Source: a virus. Taken from it: a stretch of DNA of 35,448 nt. The translations under genes were made by a program, and so were the position numbers. The first letter of the stretch is position 1. Every line of letters begins with the position of its first letter. The notes under the pieces were generated by a model. It did not search any database. It worked only from the letters and a program-made list of their open reading frames with translations, and had not been told where the DNA came from. Shown here one piece after another: positions 7,381 to 13,110 of this stretch. The DNA lies in the IMG/VR virus record IMGVR_UViG_3300025645_000209, positions 1 through 35,448 of that record; one strand, given 5' to 3'.

Positions 7381-7434
7381 CCCCTCTGAAACATTAATGC
7401 CCTTATGGGTGTTGGTGTTTCAGAGGGGCTTTTT
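7381..7434 (+). terminator. Strong Rho-independent terminator
   Basis: A perfect 13-bp stem pairs CCCCTCTGAAACA (7381-7393) with TGTTTCAGAGGGG (7416-7428), followed by CTTTTT and soon a longer T run. The loop itself contains ACATTAATG-CCCTTATGGG, a word that recurs in the leaders after promoter-like copies 1 and 2. It closes the left gene block before the repeat region. Confidence 0.9.
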
Positions 7435-7601
7435 ATCGTTTTTTTTTGTGTAGATAATCCTCAAGCTTCTTAGGAAGCGCTCGTAAGTTGTCGTGCGGTC
7501 ATAGATGGTCTTAGAGCCTCTCATAGATGGTTGTCTTAGCGCATCCCCTAAGGGCGCCATATCGTGCTTATCATTAGAAATAAAATTAGAGAGACGCGCA
7601 T

Positions 7602-7669
7602 AGAGATACATTAGATGAGACAATAGATAAAGCACCGCTACAGAGATACATTAGATGAGACAATAGATA
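7602..7669 (+). repeat. 28-bp direct repeat, two copies
   Basis: Identical 28-bp copies at 7602-7629 and 7642-7669 (each beginning AGAGATACATTAGATGAG), separated by 12 bp. The 40-bp period suggests about four helical turns, as for a pair of protein-binding sites, or a recent duplication. Confidence 0.85.
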
Positions 7670-7706
7670 TAGACTATGTATGGAGAGAGATGGACATTTA
7701 GCTATC

Positions 7707-7722
7707 ATATATGATCATATAT
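7707..7722. repeat. 16-bp perfect palindrome
   Basis: ATATATGATCATATAT is a perfect palindrome centred on TGATCA. It lies in the repeat-rich noncoding region and could be a protein dimer site or an easily melted element. Confidence 0.7.
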
Positions 7723-7732
7723 TAAGGAAATC

Positions 7733-8025
7733 ATATAGCGGAGCCGGTCAAAGACCGTTTGATAATGAATCAACATTGATGTACATTTATGGTCATTAGT
7801 GGTCATAAATGATGGGGGGCATTGATGGTTCATCCGTGGGCATTGATGGTGATACGTGGTCATGTGTGCTAATAATCATGCAGATGTGTCCAGAAATTGA
7901 ATAAGTGCCTTTAAGGGAATATCAAGAATCCCCTACTCTACCACTAATCACACATGACCACACATGTACATAGATGACCACGTATGACCACTAATGAACA
8001 CAGAGAGAGTTGATATAGCGGAGCC
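7733..8025 (+). repeat. Paired ATATAGCGGAGCC boxes
   Basis: The 13-bp sequence ATATAGCGGAGCC occurs at 7733-7745 and 8013-8025, each followed a few bases later by GACCGT. The two boxes bracket the inverted TGGTCAT repeats, so the roughly 290 bp between them may be one functional unit. Confidence 0.7.
7793..7997. repeat. Nested inverted repeats (TGGTCAT iterons)
   Basis: Three left-arm words have exact inverted partners on the right: TCATTAGTGGTCATA (7793-7807 with 7983-7997), ATACGTGGTCAT (7852-7863 with 7974-7985) and GTGGTCATGTGTG (7856-7868 with 7949-7961). All contain GTGGTCAT. This looks like several copies of one binding word in both orientations rather than a single long hairpin. Confidence 0.75.
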
Positions 8026-8092
8026 AATCTTTGACCGTACATGTATGTTTATTTGTGACCATACATGCCATTACGGTCGCGAATAATATGGG

Positions 8093-8134
8093 CACATGAT
8101 GATGCATTGATGACACATGATGATGCATTGATGA
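8093..8134 (+). repeat. 21-bp tandem repeat
   Basis: Two perfect 21-bp copies (8093-8113, 8114-8134; core ACATGATGATGCATTGATG) with a partial third copy and scattered CATTGATG words up to about 8185. The 21-bp period equals two helical turns, typical of iterons that stack a protein on one DNA face. Confidence 0.85.
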
Positions 8135-8584
8135 CACATGATGATCACTCATGTCATTGATGCACTAGTGATTCATTGATGATTTATGGTAGGGGGTAGT
8201 AGTGGTCTTTAGGGATGGGGGGGGGCCCTATTACCCCGTAATGATTCTTTGAAACGCCTCTACCGTCCTCCCTGAGAAGACACGCGATTTTTCCTTTAAG
8301 GTGTTACGTTTCCTAGCACAGAGAACCATAGGGGGCCTACTCCCGATTTCACGCCAGCTTCTAATGCTCAATCCTGCTTACAAATTTATTGAAATCTCCT
8401 TTAAGGTTTATACAAAAGGAACCAAGGATGCTCAAGAGTGCCCCTCTCTGCCCACCTATGCCCCCCTCTGATACCTTCACTATGGGATATACATATATGG
8501 TCTTAGATGGTAATCCTCTGAGACCCAGACCACAGGTCTGAGTAGCTTGTTATGCTTAAAATGTTGTTGTTTTTGTGTAGTTTA

Positions 8585-8605
8585 AAAGTGACACCTTCTA
8601 AAGAA
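8585..8605 (+). promoter_or_regulatory. Candidate phage promoter, copy 2
   Basis: Identical to the 21-bp sequences at 2323 and 10385. It lies near the end of the noncoding region, about 250 nt before the CxxC gene and terL. Downstream similarity to copy 1 continues: both have AAGAAGAA, a C run, then TACATTAATG (8628-8637 here, 2364-2373 there) and TTAGGG. The shared leader suggests transcripts with a common 5' RNA element. Confidence 0.65.
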
Positions 8606-8856
8606 GAACAACCCCGGATATTAGGGATACATTAATGGACATTAGGGTCCTTAAGGGTCATAGATGCCCTAATGCCTCATCTATAGCCTCATCTAAGTAA
8701 CCATCTATAGACCCTCACCTATGGTGTATTATCGTGTATATAATAACAACATAATAACCTATCATAAGGGAACCATTAATGGACCCGATAATCCTCAAGC
8801 TTTTTGTGCCCATCAATACCCAATTGCTTGTCTAATACTAAATAGAGAACATAAGA

Positions 8857-9033
8857 ATGAACAATTCAAACGAAGACAAATGGATTGGTTGGACTATCCA
8901 AGAAGACGAAAGGCTTAAGTGCATAGAATGCCACGCCCTCAAGCATATCAAAGACTTTTATACTTACGATGAGATTTGTAAAACTTGTCTTATAGACGAC
9001 ACTGAACATCCATTCCATCAGAATCCCGAATAA
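8857..9033 (+). CDS. Small CxxC zinc-ribbon-like protein, 58 aa
   Basis: A 58-codon frame ending 18 nt before terL. It has two CxxC pairs (Cys22/Cys25 and Cys41/Cys44) with His between, the layout of a small zinc ribbon. The tail is acidic and His-containing. The ribosome site is weak. A competing frame (8721-8918) overlaps its start but lacks a ribosome site and any motif, so I favour this one. Position suggests a packaging or DNA-associated role, which is only a guess. Confidence 0.5.
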   Translation: MNNSNEDKWIGWTIQEDERLKCIECHALKHIKDFYTYDEICKTCLIDDTEHPFHQNPE

Positions 9034-9051
9034 CAAATAGGAGCCTATATA

Positions 9052-10380
9052 ATGGCTATTAACTTACATCCCGGACAATCCCGGATCATCAATGACATCT
9101 TTGTTGAACAAACAGTTCGATACGGTGTTGTTTGTGCTTCCCGAGGTTTCGGCAAATCATACCTAGCAGCGACAGCAGCTATTCTGGCCTGTCAAGAACT
9201 AATCAACATGCCAGCAGATGTACCGAACAAGAATGTAGCCATTATTGCCCCTACGTACCAACAGTGTGTCGACATCTACTTCCCTTTGATCGCCTACCAG
9301 TTAGGATTGGCAGATCACTGTGTAAAGATGAGTGCCCATAGTGGGACATTCTGGCTACCAAATAATGTCATACTGAAACTGTGGTCTTACGAGGCTTCTT
9401 CCCGAATGCGAGGTAGTGGCCAATATTTTGTTGTGTGCGATGAAACAACATCTTGGAGAGGCGCAGGTTCTACTGCTAAAGAGACTTGGGAATCGATTGT
9501 ACAGCCGTGTATCACCACCCGATGGTCAGAGCAGATGTCAGAGTTCCACGGAGCACCAAGCCCCGGAAGGGCACTGATAATCTCTACTCCGATGGGCATG
9601 GATTACTTTTATGAACAATTTAACTTCCAAGAAAGAGACCCTGATTGGAAAAGCTATCGATTCACCTACAGAGATAGTCCATACTTGGACCCTGTGGAGA
9701 TTGAGAAGACTAAGCATACCATTGATGCCCTTAAGTTCCAAAGAGAATACGAGGCGTCCTTCGAGGATTCTGGTAATACAGTCTTTTACAATTTTAACCG
9801 AACTACGAATGTTCAACCCTTGGATTACTTCGATGCCAAAGAAGATGTCCACGTTGCAATTGACTTTAACGTTGGTATCATGGCAAGCGTGGCCTTTGCT
9901 GTTAGAGGAGGGCAGATCCATGTCCTTGATGAGTTTCAAGGGCATCCGGATACTGAGACCTTGGCGAAGCATTTAGCTGAAAAGTATAAGGGCCATAAGA
10001 TCATTACTTATCCCGATCCGAGCGGTCGAGCGAGGAAAAGCTCAGCGGCGGTAGGCAGGACTGATTTTTCTATTTTGAAGTCGCACGGTTTAGCTACCCT
10101 AGCAAGATCACGAGCACCAGCAATAGCTGACTCAGTTCAAGCAGTAAACAGGATGCTTAAAACAGCTGATGACAAAGTTCATTTTTTCGTTGCGCCCAGT
10201 TGTGTGAACACGATTAAATCTATTGAGCGTACTTCTTGGAAAGAGAATAACCCAGAAGCCTTAATCATCGATAAAACAGAAGGAATCGAGCATTGGACAG
10301 ACGGTATCAGATATGCTGTTGAGTACTTATTCCCTGTGAGAAATCATGCTACAACTGTCAAAAGAGGCTTTTCTTTCTAA
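9052..10380 (+). CDS. terL: Terminase large subunit
   Basis: A 442-residue TerL with both activities visible. The ATPase has Walker A ASRGFGKS (29-36), Walker B YFVVCDE (D130, E131) and the coupling motif IISTPMG (176-182). The RNase H-like nuclease has Asp271 in AIDFN, Asp322 in YPDPSG and Asp417 in HWTDGIRY. It translocates DNA into the prohead through the portal and cuts concatemers. AGGAG precedes the ATG. The promoter-like copy 3 begins 4 nt after its stop. Length is normal for the family. Confidence 0.95.
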   Translation: MAINLHPGQSRIINDIFVEQTVRYGVVCASRGFGKSYLAATAAILACQELINMPADVPNKNVAIIAPTYQQCVDIYFPLIAYQLGLADHCVKMSAHSGTFWLPNNVILKLWSYEASSRMRGSGQYFVVCDETTSWRGAGSTAKETWESIVQPCITTRWSEQMSEFHGAPSPGRALIISTPMGMDYFYEQFNFQERDPDWKSYRFTYRDSPYLDPVEIEKTKHTIDALKFQREYEASFEDSGNTVFYNFNRTTNVQPLDYFDAKEDVHVAIDFNVGIMASVAFAVRGGQIHVLDEFQGHPDTETLAKHLAEKYKGHKIITYPDPSGRARKSSAAVGRTDFSILKSHGLATLARSRAPAIADSVQAVNRMLKTADDKVHFFVAPSCVNTIKSIERTSWKENNPEALIIDKTEGIEHWTDGIRYAVEYLFPVRNHATTVKRGFSF

Positions 10381-10384
10381 AATA

Positions 10385-10405
10385 AAAGTGACACCTTCTA
10401 AAGAA
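10385..10405 (+). promoter_or_regulatory. Candidate phage promoter, copy 3
   Basis: The third identical 21-bp copy, starting 4 nt after the terL stop and 35 nt before the next start. Downstream bases diverge from copies 1 and 2 (ACTACT instead of GAA), shortening the central inverted repeat. It is placed to drive the tRNA, portal, MuF-polymerase and head genes, so the polymerase may transcribe its own operon. Confidence 0.65.
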
Positions 10406-10439
10406 CTACTAACATCAACCTAAACAAGGGCTTACTAGA

Positions 10440-10703
10440 ATGAGAGATAAAGACTATCTGCTGGAGAGAGCAGGTGTAACAGGTTACAACAAACCTAAGC
10501 GAACTCCTAACCATCCTACTAAGTCCCATGTGGTTGTTGCTAAGGAAGGCGATAAGATTAAGTTGATCAGGTTTGGTGCACAAGGGGCAACTGGTTCTCC
10601 AGATGGCTCTGCACGAAACAAAGCTTGGAAAGCCAGACATGCAACCAATATTGCCAAAGGCAAAATGAGTGCAGCTTGGTGGTCTAATAAAATAAAATGG
10701 TAG
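10440..10703 (+). CDS. Small basic phage protein (DUF6321-like), 87 aa
   Basis: A very basic protein whose C-terminal half (FGAQGA...ARNKAWKARHATNIAKGKMSAAWWSNKIKW) matches a family common in marine podo- and siphophages, annotated as DUF6321 or a structural protein. From memory I believe the family name is right. It lies between terL and portal as in those phages. The role is unknown, and its charge suggests nucleic-acid contact. Confidence 0.65.
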   Translation: MRDKDYLLERAGVTGYNKPKRTPNHPTKSHVVVAKEGDKIKLIRFGAQGATGSPDGSARNKAWKARHATNIAKGKMSAAWWSNKIKW

Positions 10704-10712
10704 GAGAATAAT

Positions 10713-10838
10713 ATGCCAGCAGGTAAAGGTACGTACGGAAAGAAAGTAGGAAGACCTTCAACTAAGAAGCCTAAAACCCACGTAATGCCCGATGGTCGCG
10801 TTATGAAGGGTGCAAAGCACCGAGGCAAGAAAAAGTAA
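10713..10838 (+). CDS. Very basic peptide, 41 aa
   Basis: A 41-codon frame with TAGGAG before the ATG. Over a third of residues are Lys or Arg (opens MPAGKGTYGKKVGRP, closes MKGAKHRGKKK). Similar tiny Gly/Lys peptides sit next to portal genes in other phages. It probably binds nucleic acid by charge; function unknown. Confidence 0.55.
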   Translation: MPAGKGTYGKKVGRPSTKKPKTHVMPDGRVMKGAKHRGKKK

Positions 10839-10846
10839 AGCTTAAT

Positions 10847-10915
10847 GGCGATGTAGCTTAATTTAAAGCAGACGACCGATAAACGTCAGATAGTGGTTTA
10901 AATCCATTTATCGCC
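10847..10915 (+). tRNA. Divergent tRNA or tRNA-like RNA, anticodon GAT (Ile)
   Basis: A full cloverleaf can be drawn. The acceptor pairs GGCGATG with TATCGCC (7 bp, one G-U), the D stem GCTT with AAGC, the T stem AGTGG with CCATT around loop TTTAAAT, and the variable loop has 4 nt. The anticodon loop CCGATAA would read GAT. Oddities: the 6-nt D loop lacks the G18G19 pair, position 56 is T not C, position 33 is C not T, the anticodon stem has an A-A mismatch next to the loop, and no CCA is encoded. It fills the gap between two small genes. A working but reduced tRNA, a decayed tRNA, or a processing signal are all possible. Confidence 0.6.
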
Positions 10916-10944
10916 CTCTAATACTTAATACAGGAGAACCAATT

Positions 10945-11094
10945 ATGAACGGAAAAGGTTCAAAACAACGCCCTACTGACCATAATCGGTTCGCCGAGGC
11001 ATACGATGCTATCTTTCGAAAGAAAGAAGCTGAAGAAAAATTAATCACTGAAGACCCTCAATCAGATAAGGTAGACGAAGATGATAGCAAATAG
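10945..11094 (+). CDS. Small conserved phage protein, 49 aa
   Basis: A 49-codon frame with AGGAGA before its ATG. It opens MNGKGSKQRP and continues with NRFAEAYDAIFRKK, a pattern I recognise from short uncharacterised proteins of T7-like and marine phages. The C-terminal half is acidic. It overlaps the portal start by 14 nt, suggesting coupled translation. Confidence 0.55.
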   Translation: MNGKGSKQRPTDHNRFAEAYDAIFRKKEAEEKLITEDPQSDKVDEDDSK

Positions 11095-12742
11095 CACCGG
11101 AAATCGTTCCAAATCAGTCGGCGACCCTAATGCTCGATATGAGTCTCTCAGGAAGCTGTGGCGCACTTCTCGCGCAATACTGAACGGTCAGAACCAAGCA
11201 AAAGAATTAGACAGCACAGTTAATGCGTCTCAGAATATTCTTCTGCCCTTCTCACCTTCAATGACTCAACAACAATACAACTTTTATAAAGCAGAAGCAG
11301 AGCTACCCGGATTAACCGCGCAATACGCCAAGGTCTTAACCTCCGGATTACTGCGTAAGCCTCCTGTAATGAACCTTCCAGCTGACGCCCCAGAAGGCGC
11401 AAAGGAATGGTTAACCCACCAATTTACTTCTGACAACCAGTCAATGCTGTCTTTCTTAGATGATGCTATCTGGGAAGAAATGCAAACAAGTAGAGCATGG
11501 GTGTACGTAGATTTCCCAACTGTCCCTGATATGGACATGCTCAGCGTGGAAGAACAAAAGCAACTCCGACCTTACCCTGTACTGCTGAATGCAGAATCGG
11601 TAATTAACTGGAAAACATCTGTTCATCCAATTACTAGAGACACTACTCTTACCCGATTAATCACTCGTTCTTATCAGAAGAGCTATGGTGAAAACGAATG
11701 GCATCCAGATTATGTTGATACTGTGTTTGATCACTTTATTGCTGCTGATGGTTACTTCTACATTAATGTGTACGAACGTAACAAAGATGGCGGCGGCGAA
11801 GATGTAAGCTTCATCAATGGTGTCGAACAACAAGAATACCAAACTCGTGGTGGTTCCCTAGGTGGTGCTGGCAGTACAGGTGAATGGGAATTCATTCGTA
11901 CTATTGATAACCTCCTTATTAATGACAAGCGGATGTCAGAAATCCCCGCCTACCCTTTGAACGGCTCTATTGACGGTGTTGAACCAATGCTTATGCCTTT
12001 GGTTGACCGTGAAGTCGCTCTATATAACAAGGTATCCCGTAGGAACCACTTGCTTCTCGGTTCTGCTACTTATACCCCTGTTATCTCATCTGACATGTCG
12101 GAAGATAGATTTGCGGATATTGTAGACGCTGGATTAGGTTCTTGGATTCGTATTGACCAAGGCGATTCCATCAACGTATTTGAAGCCCCTTCTAAGGCTC
12201 TTCGAGATATGGAAAACGCTATTAGCTCAACAATCTCTGAGATGTCCCGAATGGGTATTCGGATGTTAGCACCTGACAACGGCTCTGGTCGAGATTCTGG
12301 TGTAGCATTAGAAATAAGAAACGCTGGTCAAACAGCTATTATGGCGTCTCTGAACGCTAAGATTTCTCAACAAATGAGAAAGATTATCAGAGTTATGATG
12401 AATTGGCGCTATGATACAGACTATGATACCAACGACATTGAGTACACTTTGACTGCAGATTTGAATCCCGCTCCTATGGGTTCTGACTGGTTGCGCTTAG
12501 TTACTGAGTGGTATCAGCAAGGGATTATCCCCCGCTCTGCTTTTGTAGACATTGCTAAATCTAACGATATCCTACCTGTTGATTATAATGATGCGGATGG
12601 TATTGGCGAGATTAAGGAAGACGATTTAATCATTAACGCTGCAATGGAAATTGAGCTAGACAAAATGGAAGCTGCTGCTCTTGCAACAGTTAACGGCGAA
12701 ACCGATGAGTCGGAAGCCGACAAGGACAATCCGGAGGATTAA
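11081..12742 (+). CDS. Portal protein (DUF4055 type)
   Basis: A 553-residue protein with features of DUF4055 portals: YNFYKAEAELPGLTAQY (about 66-82), GLLRKPPVMNLP (about 88-99), a conserved middle with EIPAYPLNG, and a helical C-terminal part with NAGQTAIMASLNAKISQQM. Portals form the dodecameric vertex through which DNA passes. It is followed by MuF, scaffold and capsid genes, the standard order. The C terminus is acidic. The start overlaps the preceding gene and has only a weak ribosome site. Confidence 0.85.
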   Translation: MIANSTGNRSKSVGDPNARYESLRKLWRTSRAILNGQNQAKELDSTVNASQNILLPFSPSMTQQQYNFYKAEAELPGLTAQYAKVLTSGLLRKPPVMNLPADAPEGAKEWLTHQFTSDNQSMLSFLDDAIWEEMQTSRAWVYVDFPTVPDMDMLSVEEQKQLRPYPVLLNAESVINWKTSVHPITRDTTLTRLITRSYQKSYGENEWHPDYVDTVFDHFIAADGYFYINVYERNKDGGGEDVSFINGVEQQEYQTRGGSLGGAGSTGEWEFIRTIDNLLINDKRMSEIPAYPLNGSIDGVEPMLMPLVDREVALYNKVSRRNHLLLGSATYTPVISSDMSEDRFADIVDAGLGSWIRIDQGDSINVFEAPSKALRDMENAISSTISEMSRMGIRMLAPDNGSGRDSGVALEIRNAGQTAIMASLNAKISQQMRKIIRVMMNWRYDTDYDTNDIEYTLTADLNPAPMGSDWLRLVTEWYQQGIIPRSAFVDIAKSNDILPVDYNDADGIGEIKEDDLIINAAMEIELDKMEAAALATVNGETDESEADKDNPED

Positions 12743-12813
12743 AAAACCTCCCCTACCTTAGGGTCGTACACCTAGACAAGTGTTTAAAAGGTCTCCAGTA
12801 AGGGAAACTTAAT

Positions 12814-13053
12814 ATGGACAAGCTAACAAGAGAATATTTAGATTTAAAGTTTGAAGCTGTAGACGACAAGTTTGAAACAGTCAGTAACAGCTTCACTAAA
12901 GTAGAAAAGAAGTTTGATAAGATTGAAAGTGCTATGGATAAGCACGATGATTTTACTGCTAAGCTAGGCACTATTGTCTATATGTTAACAGGCGGTATGG
13001 TACTTCTCGGTTATTTGCTAATGGCAGATTTATTAATATTTCCGGGGATATAA
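12814..13053 (+). CDS. Coiled-coil, single-membrane-helix protein, 79 aa
   Basis: The first 50 residues form an amphipathic coiled coil (FEAVDDKFETVSNSFTKVEK). Residues about 52-75 form one hydrophobic segment (LGTIVYMLTGGMVLLGYLLMADLLIF). This resembles XhlA-type phage proteins, in which a helical cytoplasmic part precedes a C-terminal membrane anchor and which can act with holins. It sits oddly between portal and MuF genes. A lysis role is only suggested. AAGGGAAA precedes the ATG. Confidence 0.5.
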   Translation: MDKLTREYLDLKFEAVDDKFETVSNSFTKVEKKFDKIESAMDKHDDFTAKLGTIVYMLTGGMVLLGYLLMADLLIFPGI

Positions 13054-13110
13054 AAAACACAAAAGCATCGGAACCCTCGGGTACTCCCCTGCTACTCTGA
13101 GGAGAATAAA

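Larger units (their letters stand above)
7435..8720. other. Repeat-rich noncoding region
   Basis: About 1.3 kb with no supported gene on either strand. It holds a 28-bp direct repeat (7602, 7642), a 16-bp AT palindrome (7707), two ATATAGCGGAGCC boxes (7733, 8013), several TGGTCAT/ATGACCA words arranged as inverted repeats (7790-8000), 21-bp tandem repeats (8093-8134) with further CATTGATG words, a run of nine G near 8217, a CAGACC-ACA-GGTCTG hairpin (8526-8540) and promoter-like copy 2. It lies just upstream of terL. An origin of replication, a packaging or concatemer-processing site, or a dense regulatory region would all fit. Confidence 0.6.

Noticed and set aside
7602-7669. CRISPR array
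   Set aside because: Only two repeat copies with a 12-bp gap; a CRISPR spacer would be about 30 bp and more copies are expected.
8721-8918. 65-codon + frame before the CxxC gene
   Set aside because: No ribosome site, unusual Asn/Arg-rich composition and overlap with the better-supported 8857-9033 frame. It may still be expressed, but I cannot support it.
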